From: Cladocopium goreaui
Lineage: Eukaryota; Sar; Dinophyceae; Suessiales; Symbiodiniaceae
Length of the DNA: 64,000 nucleotides
Direction of reading: 5' to 3'
NCBI GenBank assembly: GCA_947184155.2
Contig: CAMXCT020001019.1
Location: forward strand, 1 to 64,000
Shown here piece by piece: positions 28,898 to 38,558 of this stretch (the stretch's first letter is position 1; every line of letters begins with the position of its first letter). Position numbers and translations under genes: made by a program. Under the pieces are notes generated by a model. That model searched no databases. It had not been told where the DNA came from and saw only the letters and a list, made by a program, of their open reading frames with translations.

Positions 28898-30139
28898 TTA
28901 ATCCTGGCGCTTCTGGCAAATGGTGCGAATTGCATTGCCATCCGTGGTCTCATCCATTGCTTCAAAGTTTTGAGTCACTGTCCTTCCGCAGGCAGTCGTC
29001 CTTCGTGACGGGTCACCTCCTGAAGGCTCCGCCCAGCAGCAATGGAGCAATCCAGATTTTCTATGAGCCACCCATGAAGTCAGTCGGCGTTCAGCCTGAG
29101 CTTCAACCTTCCTGGGACGCTTTGGTTCAGGATCTGCCTCAAAACTGTCGTCGGATTCCAAGCAAGAATCTCCGCTCTCGCTGTCAGACGAGCCACTCTC
29201 CGAAACCAAGTCGATAACCCCACTCGGGAGCTCATCCAAATTCGCAGGCTCTTGCTTGCAAACACCATCGCAAGCTGGGCCATCAACTTGGTCTCCAATC
29301 ACACTGGCCTGAGCTCTTTCACCACCATCCTTGGAGGGTGGCACAGGAGGAAACTGGAAATATCGACTCCTTTCAGCATCTGGACAAAATGACCCTTTGC
29401 TGATCTCTTGTATCACGCCAGCAAGCCTGGACACTGGCCCCACTGCAAGGTCCCGGGAGTAGACTGCCACCGTCTCATTGGTATGCGACTGATGCCTGCC
29501 CAAAATAGCTCGGTCTGCCCAGGTCATTCCATAGCGCACTGCCCAAGATAGGCTGGTCGCCTTCAAGGAATGGGAACTCAGGTGTGGTGCATACCTGTCG
29601 ACGATGTCAACATCCGCACCCACCAATCCTCGTAGCAACTTTCCTATCTCATTTGAAGTCACACTGCGGCAGCATAGGAAAGGACCTTCATGGCTAGGTG
29701 GCCTGAGTAGGGGGCCTGCCACTGAGCCATCAAACGTCAATCCAATCTGTTCGAACACTTCCAACGCCAGGGCGGCCCAGTTAGTGCCAGTCACCCCAAA
29801 GGCTGGGCACAGGATTGGCAACAAGGTGGCCTTCTTTGCCGCACTTCTTCCTGTCTTGTGGACCGTTGTGAAAAGCTCCACAAAACCGCCCTGCTCATCA
29901 TGATCATGTTTGATGGAATCCAGAAAGGAAATATCTGAAGCTCTGCAACGTCCATACACTGCTGTCAGCAAAAATCCTGCAGCTGCTCTGTCGAACTTGT
30001 CTGCACCTGTATCCTCCAAGACGTGATGCAAGGCCCTCACTTGCTGTACTGTCAACGTTTGAGCTTGTTGAAGTTTTCTTTTACTCGCGAACATGATGTC
30101 ACTGAAACCTCTGAGACGCTTGCTGCTCAAGATTGAGTC
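28898..30139 (-). pseudogene. Element B tyrosine recombinase, C-terminal part
   Basis: The open frame extends to 30187, but its first ~16 residues (MRDIWMSAVSGLWKNK) come from terminal repeat B2 of inserted element C; native sequence starts at about DSILSSKRLRGFSD. Catalytic residues, in the numbering of the open frame, are R82 (RCRASDI), K111 (VHKTGRS), H206/K209 (SHSLKATSLSW), H232 (LGRHQS) and Y243 (VYSRD). An acidic Ser/Asp linker and a Cys/His tail with ACGR follow. The N-terminal part lies at 39040-39736. A one-base mismatch at the junction would be needed to restore the frame. Confidence 0.82.
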
Positions 30140-30386
30140 CTTATTTTTCCAAAGCCCTGAAACCGCAGACATCCAAATGTCGCGCACATATCTTATATCT
30201 TCTACGCATATATTTCCTTAATTTATAAAAACCATATAGTCCAAAAATTCGGCCAGCTCTTCTCAAACAGTAAAAATAACTCAAACTTAAAAGACGACTG
30301 CACAGCATGGAATCACTCGGACTTTATATTATTTGTCTCCTTTTTTCTTTACTTATAGATGGGGGATTTCACGCCGCCCGCTTTCG
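30140..30386 (-). repeat. Element C, terminal repeat B2
   Basis: 247 bp identical in layout to 30975-31221. Outer end carries the arm CTTATTTTTCC (30140-30150). Confidence 0.92.
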
Positions 30387-30493
30387 GGGGAGTAAAGGCA
30401 CGAAACTCAGAGCTGTACAGAGCTATATAAGGGTTTCGGCGTAAAACAAGAGGATAAAGGGTGCGGTCACCAATTTGTAGGGTGGGTGGGGGG
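30387..30493. other. Element C unique stretch between A2 and B2
   Basis: 107 bp ending in a G-rich tract (GGGTGGGTGGGGGG) beside A2, whose first bases include CCCACCCTCCC, so the two can pair. Confidence 0.6.
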
Positions 30494-30975
30494 CTCAAGA
30501 AGAAAAAAAACGTAGTCCACAATAAAGTGGAACCCACCCTCCCTCCCTTTGGAGGCGCTGCTTGAAAACCAACGGCCACACGAAAACATGTATTTTCGTA
30601 GACCACTAGAAACAACAGACACAACTGATTGTGTAAACAGAGATTTCTTCAAACACGATTGTGCGTGTCATCCTTGCGTAAGGTTGGAACCTGACAAAGA
30701 AGGCAGTTGCATTCAACAGCCAGTTTATAAAACAGGTGGTTGAAACAGGGAAGGGTTTCAAAAAGAAATAAGAAAGGTTTGCATTCAAACCACAACATAA
30801 CCAAGAGGACTCTATAGTCCAGAACCCAACCCAGCACAACCACAACCCAAATGCACAAACGCAAGGAGACGCGTAGAACGCACAGGAGCGCGCAAGAGGA
30901 GTCCGCTAGAAGTTGCTTTCAACTTCTTTTAAGGGCAAGGAAAAATAAGGTTACATCAGCTCGCTGAGTCGCAAC
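30494..30975 (-). repeat. Element C, terminal repeat A2
   Basis: 482 bp matching A1 at 38559-39039 with a handful of substitutions. Contains the arm GGAAAAATAAG (30939-30949) and a short hairpin AGAAGTTG...CAACTTCT. Confidence 0.92.
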
Positions 30976-30985
30976 TTATTTTTCC
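30939..30985. other. Palindrome across the B1/A2 junction of element C
   Basis: GGAAAAATAAG (30939-30949) and CTTATTTTTCC (30975-30985): 11-bp exact arms with a 25-bp spacer, extended by GGGC/GCCC outside a short mismatch. Same spacer length as element B. Confidence 0.7.
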
Positions 30986-31221
30986 AAAGCCCTGAAACCG
31001 CAGACATCCAAATGTCGCGCACATATCTTATATCTTCTACGCATATATTTCCTTAATTTATAAAAACCATATAGTCCAAAAATTCGGCCAGCTCTTCTCA
31101 AACAGTAAAAATAACTCAAACTTAAAAGACGACTGCACAGCATGGAATCACTCGGACTTTATATTATTTGTCTCCTTTTTTCTTTACTTATAGATGGGGG
31201 ATTTCACGCCGCCCGCTTTCG
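30975..31221 (-). repeat. Element C, terminal repeat B1
   Basis: Second copy of 30140-30386; its upper end overlaps the last codons of the RNase H ORF. Confidence 0.92.
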
Positions 31222-31623
31222 CCACGGCCCCCACCCATGATTCATGTGGCGCTTTCGCCAGACAAATAAATTCCATGCTGCATCTGAAGGTTTCAAGGCT
31301 TCCCCTTCAGGGATTTTCATCTCTTCTTTCAAGAGGGGGTGATTTATTTGTCTGGAAGGACAGTCTGCAAGATTTGAAGCTGAAGGAACTCGGCTGTACC
31401 AGGGCAAAATGCAGTGGGCGTCCAAGAAGGCGGCCGTAAGGGCGCATATGGCTATAACAGCCGACGCAGAGGAATATCCCTTGATAAGGGAATAATTTGC
31501 ACCCTCATTGTCGATGTACACAACGAGTTGCGTAGATTTCAGACGCTGATGCCAAACAACTAAGGACATAGCAACCGCAAGGGTCTCGAACTCACATGCA
31601 TGTGAACTGTCTTGGCGCTCCAT
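31204..31623 (-). CDS. Element C RNase H (139 codons)
   Basis: Contains SSHACEFETLAVAMSLVVWH (second acidic residue), LVVYIDNEGANYSLIKG (third) and RVPSASNLADCPSRQ (fourth). The first Asp strand would be just upstream, where the frame changes. Same domain and motifs as element B. Separated from the RT by a frameshift and short gap (31623-31639), so the polyprotein is broken. Confidence 0.8.
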   Translation of the reverse strand: MERQDSSHACEFETLAVAMSLVVWHQRLKSTQLVVYIDNEGANYSLIKGYSSASAVIAICALTAAFLDAHCILPWYSRVPSASNLADCPSRQINHPLLKEEMKIPEGEALKPSDAAWNLFVWRKRHMNHGWGPWRKRAA

Positions 31624-31638
31624 GAAGAACGCGATCCC

Positions 31639-32811
31639 TCAGGAGCTGTAAAGAGTCAGCAAGGCTGGGTGACAGGTCAGTTTGAAAATGGCACATTGTA
31701 AGCGTGCCTTGTTATATTCTGCAAGGCGACTCTCTCCCCAGACGGCCAAAAATATACTACCCGCCGCAGAAAGCCAAAACGCCCTCAAAACAAGGGCTTG
31801 TCTCTTGTCCATCTTGCCGCTTTCTATGATGCTTTCCACAAAGGCCACTGTCTCCTGGATCCGCTTCTCGGTGTTACATACTTACAAAAAGGCCATCCGC
31901 ACAATTCACCAGACTGAATTGCACGCCCAAAGCCTTGACAGGCAAAGGAAAATCACCGCTCTTGGGTCCTTCACGGTCGAACTTCCGACCCAAGATATCC
32001 AACATCAGACACATGGCCGCCGGAGTATTGGATGGTAAGGCCGGATACGTAAAAGAGACAAAGTCGTCGAAATAGCCCCAAAAAAAAAAAGGATTTTCCA
32101 AACATCTCGCCGCCACCCACTGTAAAAATCTGACACGGCGGATGAGAGCATTGACTGCAGTTCTGGACCCAAACGGGAGCGCCACCTGCCTGAAGAGCTC
32201 AGCCCTGCCACCAGCAGGGGAATATACTGACAAATAAGCATCGCACTTTGAATTGTCTGAAATCGCAAGTTGCCCGTAGGCCGATGCTAAATCAAGGCGC
32301 CCCCCCCAGAAGGACGGTTGACTTTCCTTTTTCAAGCAAACACGCATCAAGAAAACTGCGAAGGCAAATATGACATCTGGTCCGTTCACCGTGGTTTGTT
32401 CGGAGCAGGTAACAGTAGCATTTATCTGACTCTGAGAAAGATCATCAATAGGCCGTACTTTTCCCGCTTGTTCCATCGGGAAAACGACGGGACACAATAG
32501 AGCCCTCGTCAAGTGAATCCCAATCCAACGGTCCTACGAGCCAACCTCGCTCCGCTTCCAACGTCGTACGCTCCCTAAAGCTTATCACCCAACTCCGAAG
32601 AGCTACTGCTGCGCGTCATGTACCGCAATGCAACATTTGACTTCTTGGACTGAACCGCCAAATCTGTAGTGCTCAAAGTCGCAGGCAGCAACTTGGCCGG
32701 CAAGATGTGAGAGCGCGGGACTTCGCCAACCAACGAAAAACCAAACTCCAGGCAAGAAGCCAGCTCCTTGTCGTCATAGCCCTCATTCAGATGATGTGCT
32801 TCATAAGGCAT
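31639..32811 (-). pseudogene. Element C reverse transcriptase, in three frames
   Basis: 32811-32575 gives the N-terminal linker (LNEGYDDKELASCLEFGFSL). 32512-31874 carries the catalytic core: VRPIDDLSQSQINATV, D74 in GRLDLASAYGQ, VALPFGSRTAVNALIRR and YFDD at 147-150. 31848-31639 gives the thumb/connection (MDKRQALVLRAFWLSAAG). Frameshifts near 32540 and 31860 separate them. Catalytic residues are intact. Confidence 0.82.
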
Positions 32812-32935
32812 AAATTCTTACTCTCCAGAAATCGTCCCCTCTCTTCCGGCATCGCAGACTTAAGTGCTGCCTCTTCCAACTGCAAAGACTTTGACAAACA
32901 GAGCCACTCTCCCAGTTTGCTGCATCTGTTGTTGA

Positions 32936-33396
32936 TTATGTCGTGTGTGTCACACTCTGCCACACATATGCAAGCATTCTTGACTTCCTCCGGAAAATTT
33001 GACAGCAAAGCAAAAGGATGGCCCACTGATAGAGATCTGCCAGTGCTTGCAACGCTGGTGTCTGCTCCAGTGAGAATTTGAACAGACGGGACACTATTTG
33101 AACAGACGGGAACAGACGGGACACTATTGAACAGACGGGACTCACCCCCCTTTTTGAGTCTGCCGCAACAGTTTGCTTTTGCAGGGAACGTAGAAACTTG
33201 CTGATCCTTCTGAAACGTGCCCTCGAAGCCGTGCCACATGGCACTCCAAAATGAACCCAAAGATATCTGCCCGAAAAGGCCCACTGCTCAACCAGGATCT
33301 GATGATCCTCCTTCGGTAATCCAAGCAGAATATCTTCACTCGCTGTTTGGTCACTTTGTGATCAACACCGAAGTTATCTGAAAACAAATGTTTCAT
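32936..33396 (-). pseudogene. Element C methyltransferase-like domain, degraded
   Basis: Three frames in turn show FSDNFGVDHKVTKQRVKIFC (compare FGVDHKK in element B), then PCGTASRAR (the PPC box, here in the 33244-32936 frame), then further linker. Motif I and the ENP box are not readable. A cluster of GAACAGACGGGA words at 33077-33140 sits inside, apparently a microsatellite expansion. Confidence 0.5.
33077..33140 (-). repeat. GAACAGACGGGA tandem expansion
   Basis: Four copies of GAACAGACGGGA with ACACTATT spacers on the plus strand, inside the degraded methyltransferase-like domain. Confidence 0.85.
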
Positions 33397-33405
33397 TGCA
33401 TTGGG

Positions 33406-34762
33406 TCAGGTTACCTGTACCACAAAATAATTCCAAGCCATCACTTGTCGGGACTTGTTTATTGTCGACAGCTTGAAACTTGCGTTTCCCTGCCCTTTGT
33501 GAAGCTCCATCAGCGTCTGCACAACCTCATTGATGTTCGTTTGAGGATGGCTTTTGTAGCAACCAGGAATTGCACAAAGATGTTTCCTGGGACACGATGC
33601 GCCCTGCTTACAAGAGCCCAAATTGTACCAAAGCAGATTGGATCTCCTTGAGGAGTTCTGGAGTGCATCCCCTTCAGCGATTGTGGCACTGGATCGTGCC
33701 TTTTTGCTTTTGCCACCCTTTTGGGTCACCTTTCGAGAACCTTTTTGAAATTTGTTTGCACCCGGCTGACCTTTGTTGCCCGCTGGAGCGTCAGGTCGCT
33801 TCTTGTCCTTGTCAGCCTTGTCGCCACTGCTTCCACTAGCTGCATGAGATACCGGGATCGGTAACATAAAATATGTCACCGTCATGTCTGAATCCATGCG
33901 CGCAATGAAAGGGTCCAGAGGCTTGCCAGCTCCTGCAAACGACTTCAGTGATCCCTTGAACTGCTCGCCAAGCCGCATAAAGGCCTGTTTATCGGCCCTG
34001 AGAAGCTGGGCCCATGTGACCCTTTGAAATCCCGGCGCAGGAGCCTGAAAATAGAAAGCAAACATTCTCTCAACCCATTTCCGCATGACTTCGTAGGACG
34101 CCAAACCTGTCAAGTCCATTGCAAGTGTGCGCCTCTGCAAAGCTTGATACAAGGCAAAGTCTGAACTGATACTGATCTCTGCACGAACCTGTTGTTCTTT
34201 TACAACCAGCGAAGTCTTGGTGGCATCCAACTGTATCTCATTTTGCAGGTTTCAACCCCATAAGCTCCTGCCGTCTCGACAGACAACGGTTGGGGTTGAT
34301 GTAGGACACCTCGTTCTTCTCGATCATACCGTTGTAAATATCATAGAGTGAATGTGCAGGTTCCAAAAGGGCCTGTAATGTCAAGCCCTGCAAGCTGCTG
34401 ACGTTGTCTTTCCAATCTGGCCTCACGCTCAGGTGGAGCCACGCGCTTTGGAGCTGCGTCATCGCTTTTTGCAACCGATTTGAAATTGTGCATCATCAAG
34501 GTCTGGCTCTCGAAAAAGGAGCCTCTTGAACGCAGCCAGTTCAGCAATTGTAGCTGGAGTACCATCTCGCAATTGCATTGAGAAACCGTGTGACCTGCTC
34601 ATCCGTGGCCACAACTCCCGTGCTAGTCACTGCAAAGCTGAGCTTGGCAAAAGTTGCCAATTGGTTGTTGCGCAGCGCATCAATCCAAGGCTACGTCAAA
34701 CCAGCATCCTCAGCCTGCTGCCCAAAGGTCCCTTCTGAATCCAAAATGGAAGAAGCTGCCAT
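33406..34762 (-). pseudogene. Element C Gag with zinc finger, broken
   Basis: ATG at 34762 opens MAASSILDSEGTFGQQAEDA, closely paralleling MASLLDSEAQFRQRAKE of element B. A TAG interrupts at 34693-34691, and frames change near 34560 and 34240. The 274-codon C-terminal part (34230-33406) is intact: capsid-like helices, Lys-rich linker, and a Cys/His finger in WYNLGSCKQGASCPRKHLC followed by AIPGCYKSHPQT. Function as for other Gag proteins here. Confidence 0.7.
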
Positions 34763-34916
34763 CGCTCACCCAAAGGACGCTCTATCCGCTCAAGTTCCCA
34801 AAAATTGCATGTGACACATTGCATCTCGAAAAATTAACACAGCCAAACCTGTGAAACTGAATCGCTGGCTTCATTTTTTCCCCACCTGCCAGGTGAGGGT
34901 TGTTAGATTTTATGTC

Positions 34917-35042
34917 AGTTGCCTCCTCCTTCTCCTCCTTCTCCTCCTCCTTCTCCTCCTCCTCCTCCGCCTCCTCCTGCCTCGTCCTCCTCTCCTCCTC
35001 CTCCTCGTCCTCCTCGTCGTCCTCGTCGTCCTCGTCGTCCTT
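34917..35042 (+). repeat. CCT/CTT-rich microsatellite
   Basis: Nearly pure (CCT)n with CTT and GTC variants, between recombinase and Gag of element C. The overlapping Pro-, Ser- or Leu-rich frames are not genes. Confidence 0.92.
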
Positions 35043-35065
35043 GCTCAACTGCGACCCGCGATCCA

Positions 35066-35286
35066 CAGTGTTCTCTGCCGGACCTCAACCACGACCATCC
35101 ACGCCCAGTGTTCCCTGCCGGACCTCAACCACGACCATCCACGCCCAATGTTCCCTGCCGGACCTCAACCACGACCATCCCGCCCAGTGTTCCCTGCCGG
35201 ACCTCAACCACGACCATCCACGCCCAGTGTTCCCTGCCGGACCTCAACCGCGAGTATCCACGCCAAGTGTTCCCTGCCGGACCTCA
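35066..35286 (+). repeat. 40-bp tandem repeat, about 5.5 copies
   Basis: Units built on GTTCCCTGCCGGACCTCAAC, each followed by CACGACCATCCACGCCCA; one unit has a 2-bp deletion. Confidence 0.92.
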
Positions 35287-35299
35287 TATATAGGAAGAT

Positions 35300-35665
35300 A
35301 AAATGTCAGATAGAGTGCCAGAAGATTTGCCAGGTAGAATGCCAGAAAATATGCCAGAAGATAGAAGATGCCAGATAGATATGCCACAAGATATGCCAGA
35401 AGATATGCCAGAAGATATGCCAGAAGAATAGAATGCCAGAAGATATGCAGATAGAATGCCAGAAGATATGTCAGAATATATGCCAGAAGATATGCCAGAT
35501 AGAATGCCAGATAGAATGCCAGAAGATATGTCAGATAGAATGCCAGAAGATATGCCAGATAGAATGCCAGAAGATTTGCCAGATAGAATGCCAGAAGATA
35601 TGCCAGAAGATATGCCAAATAGAATGTCAGAAGATATGTCAGATAGAATGCCAGAAGATGTGCCA
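35300..35665 (+). repeat. ATGCCAGAAGAT / ATGCCAGATAGA tandem repeat
   Basis: 12- and 13-bp units in mixed order over about 365 bp. Continues directly from the 40-bp array. Confidence 0.92.
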
Positions 35666-36116
35666 GTAAGAACATGTATAAATGTCATGGTGGGGATCAC
35701 ACGAAGTAAAGTAATTTTTTTAAACTTACTTCTAAGACTGCTTAAGTCCTGTCCAGCTCATGCCCCGACTCAAACGTCAGGTTGCTCCTTTGAGCCGTCC
35801 ATGCACAGAGCTGCACTCAACTCCGCACCAAAATCTTTAAAGCTGCTACCAGCTTCATCCCAATGACTGCTTTCAGTCATGTTTTCACTATATCTAAAAT
35901 ATTCCGCTTTCGGATCAAAGATGCTTTCATCAAAAATAATGTGCAGCTGCTCTCAACTGACATGTGACATAAATCCAAACGCATGTTAACGTGAACATTT
36001 ATTACAACATTGAAAAGATAACTGACTGAGAACAAGGACAAGCTGGACAACGAGCAACAAACTGAGGAGGCCACAAACCGTATCCAGGAAATTTTCACAC
36101 CAAAGCGCACTCGCTA

Positions 36117-38039
36117 TCAGCGTCTGGGCCTCTTGGCTCTCTGCTGATCCAACGCAGCGATGAGCCCGCCAACACTCGAAATGACTTCACCTTTGAAGCA
36201 CTTGCCACACCTTGCATTCAAGGAGGAACAGCCTTCCTCAAGCAGTTCAAAGTTGCTCGAAGTTACCAACCTGCCACATGCAGTTGACCTTGTTGACTGT
36301 GAACACCTGTGCACTACATGACTGCGCCTATTCCTCCAAACTGGACCTGGTATATCATTCTGTGCAGCTGGCATGTCTTCTCCGTCTGAACTACTGCTCG
36401 AGCTCGAGCTCGTCGAAGGTATCTCACTGGATTCTTCATCTGCAGCGTCATCTGCAGCTGCACCTTGAGTCTCCTGTTCCAAAGGCGTTGTTGGAACGCA
36501 AGATGCGTCTCCATCGTCGCAAACTTCGACAGCGGCTGGTTGCAAAGGAGGTGCACCAGCATGTTTTTCCAAAGGAACTGCAGCATTGTCGGCAATCTTC
36601 ATGAGGTCAACCATGCGGCTCGTCCTGGACTCGTCTGGTCTGAAGTGATCCTGTCTGATGTTTGCTAACATGCTGCAGTAGAGTTGTAAAGGTCGGGTCA
36701 ACATGTCCCGTGAATAAACCGCCATAGCTTTTGCACCCTGCAACTCATGGTGACACAGCAAGGTACGTGACGGCTCATCCAACCCGTAGGCACTGCACCA
36801 TGCCAGGGTGGTGTGCTTGAAGCTATGGGAAGAAATCGCATTCTCACCACCTGTCTTCAAAAATTTGTTTGCAAAGTTTCCAATCTCCTCCGTTGTACAA
36901 GATCTGCGGCACAGGCTGCCATCATGCGCTGGTGCCCTGCAAATTGCACCAAAAGGTTCATGGTCAACATCGATGTTCAGCTCATGCATGGCTGCTAACC
37001 AGTGCTTTGACCAATCAACATCCGTCACTCCCAGCAACGGCGCAACCAGGGGCATGTGTCGTTGCTTCTTTGCTAAGCTTGTTGCAGTTTTGTGGAACTT
37101 AGTTCTAGCTTCGACAAACCCAAAAAGTTGTCCATTGAACTCTGCGCGCTCCACCCAAAACTGATCCACAAACCTCAGATCCGACCACCTGGACCTGGAC
37201 AGCACCGCAAAAATTATTGCACCCAACATGTAAAGGTCTCTCACATCCAGATCTGAAGCCATGGCTTTTTCCAGTGCAGCCAATTCCTTGGCCTTGAGCG
37301 GCCTCGCAGGTTTGTAAGATGATTTGGAAGCCATGAGACGTTGCTCTCTGCCTCTCAACTGAGGATCCAAAATCAGGCCCTCTGGAATTGGTACTCCCAG
37401 CACATACTTCGAAAATCTGAGCGCCTCCAACAGCGTTGTGCCCTTTGATGCCGGCGCCCCATGCGAGCCAACTGAACCCAGATATTTCAAGCACCAAGAA
37501 CGGTCCCAAGGTTCCCAATCTGCCGACTGCGTTTGTAACCATGCAAAGTAGCGCAACAGTGTCTGTGCCCTCTTAACTGCAGTTCTGGGTGATTTGATTC
37601 CCAGTGCATCTCTCAAAGCATCACTCTGAGCTCCAGTCGCACCATATGCCTGCTCTGCAAGCAAAGATAACCCAAGCGTTCCAGGAAAGCCCAAAACCTC
37701 AAAGACTTGTAACCACTTCTGAAGGGCCTTGTCCCAAAGCACCGTGTCTTCCACAAAAATATCCCTGTCTGGCAAAACCTTCACCGCAAATGAATAATAT
37801 GGCAACGCAATGTCATCCCTCACCAAGCTTTGGGCCGTAGGCACATCTGCTGCAGTGCCTTGCCCTGTCTGCTCGTCGACCGTTCCAGGTGGTATCGCAA
37901 AATATTCAGCAGGTACCGGTGGCACAACTGTAGAAAAAACTGAATCATCATCACTATCGAAAATCTGCTTCATGATTCCTGTTTCCCATGGCATCTTTAT
38001 GACAGCATCACCAATAGTACTCATGCGTGCCTCAAACAA
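36117..38039 (-). CDS. Element C tyrosine recombinase (640 codons)
   Basis: N-terminal domain with KMPWETGIMKQIFDSD (15-30), shared with the element B fragment, then a helical DNA-binding-like region (about 90-215). Catalytic: R284 (SRSRWSDLRF), K317 (TKFHKTA), H405/K408 (SSHSFKHTTLAW), H430/H431 (LCHHELQG), Y442 (AVYSRD). Ser-rich linker (541-553), then a tail with HVVHRC, ACGR (587-590) and C604, C611, C614. The frame is uninterrupted, the best preserved recombinase in the window, although the rest of element C is broken. The true start may be upstream, in the 38095-38337 frame. Confidence 0.87.
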   Translation of the reverse strand: MFEARMSTIGDAVIKMPWETGIMKQIFDSDDDSVFSTVVPPVPAEYFAIPPGTVDEQTGQGTAADVPTAQSLVRDDIALPYYSFAVKVLPDRDIFVEDTVLWDKALQKWLQVFEVLGFPGTLGLSLLAEQAYGATGAQSDALRDALGIKSPRTAVKRAQTLLRYFAWLQTQSADWEPWDRSWCLKYLGSVGSHGAPASKGTTLLEALRFSKYVLGVPIPEGLILDPQLRGREQRLMASKSSYKPARPLKAKELAALEKAMASDLDVRDLYMLGAIIFAVLSRSRWSDLRFVDQFWVERAEFNGQLFGFVEARTKFHKTATSLAKKQRHMPLVAPLLGVTDVDWSKHWLAAMHELNIDVDHEPFGAICRAPAHDGSLCRRSCTTEEIGNFANKFLKTGGENAISSHSFKHTTLAWCSAYGLDEPSRTLLCHHELQGAKAMAVYSRDMLTRPLQLYCSMLANIRQDHFRPDESRTSRMVDLMKIADNAAVPLEKHAGAPPLQPAAVEVCDDGDASCVPTTPLEQETQGAAADDAADEESSEIPSTSSSSSSSSDGEDMPAAQNDIPGPVWRNRRSHVVHRCSQSTRSTACGRLVTSSNFELLEEGCSSLNARCGKCFKGEVISSVGGLIAALDQQRAKRPRR

Positions 38040-38558
38040 AGCTTTGTTGTAATCTGCACGGGTTGCTGGCGTATCAACTGAGGATGAGGCTTTCTCAAAG
38101 GTCTAAACCCTGAAACGATCCTCCATGATCAGGTTCAGAAGCTCCAGACCCATACAGCAAACCCACATCATTCCCAAATTCAGGTGAATCATGAGCAGAA
38201 AAAATAACATCTGAATTGCAAACTGCAGCACTGGGGTTTCGCAAGCCCTCCAAGGATCCAGCATTCGATGTATTGAGCAAGGCGACAAAACTATCAGTCT
38301 CAGGCAGCTCACTCTGGCTCTGACTGTCTATATTCATCCAACCTCAACAAAAAGTCCTGGCTATCAATGTAAGTGCCGTAACATGTGCAACAGACTGTCT
38401 GAAAGTCACCTCTGGCCAAAAATACAAAACTCCGCACCTCAACGAAATGGCCCGACTGTGAGTGATCCCAATGTTACGGGTAGCCAAAATGAAGAAATGA
38501 ATGCAGATGTGTCGTATCTGTTAGGATCCCAGGGCAACTGTATTACACCCCATGGCAG
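38040..38558 (-). other. Element C leader between A1 and the recombinase
   Basis: Holds an 80-codon open stretch (38337-38095, MNIDSQSQSELPETDSFVAL) that may be the recombinase N-terminus in a shifted frame. The remaining sequence up to A1 shows no gene. Confidence 0.45.

Larger units (their letters stand above)
22632..30139 (-). mobile_element. YR retroelement B, downstream part
   Basis: Carries, in minus-strand order, the C-terminal part of the recombinase, Gag with CCCH finger, methyltransferase-like domain, RT, RNase H, then B1 (23744-23389), A2 (23388-23007), 27 bp, and B2 (22979-22632). The upstream part (A1 and the recombinase N-terminus) lies at 39040-40556, because element C was inserted into the recombinase gene. 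Same architecture as element A. Several frameshifts and a stop show it is dead. Confidence 0.82.

Noticed and set aside
28898..30187. A complete 429-residue recombinase beginning MRDIWMSAVSG
   Set aside because: Those first residues are encoded by terminal repeat B2 of element C and recur in B1 (30975-31221); the native N-terminus is at 39040-39736.
35066..35665. CRISPR array
   Set aside because: Units are contiguous without unique spacers, in clearly eukaryotic transposon DNA; same for 10735-11815 and 52651-52905.
34851..35866. Leu-, Ser-, Pro- and Cys-Gln-rich ORFs on both strands
   Set aside because: Translations of the CCT, 40-bp and ATGCCAGAAGAT arrays.
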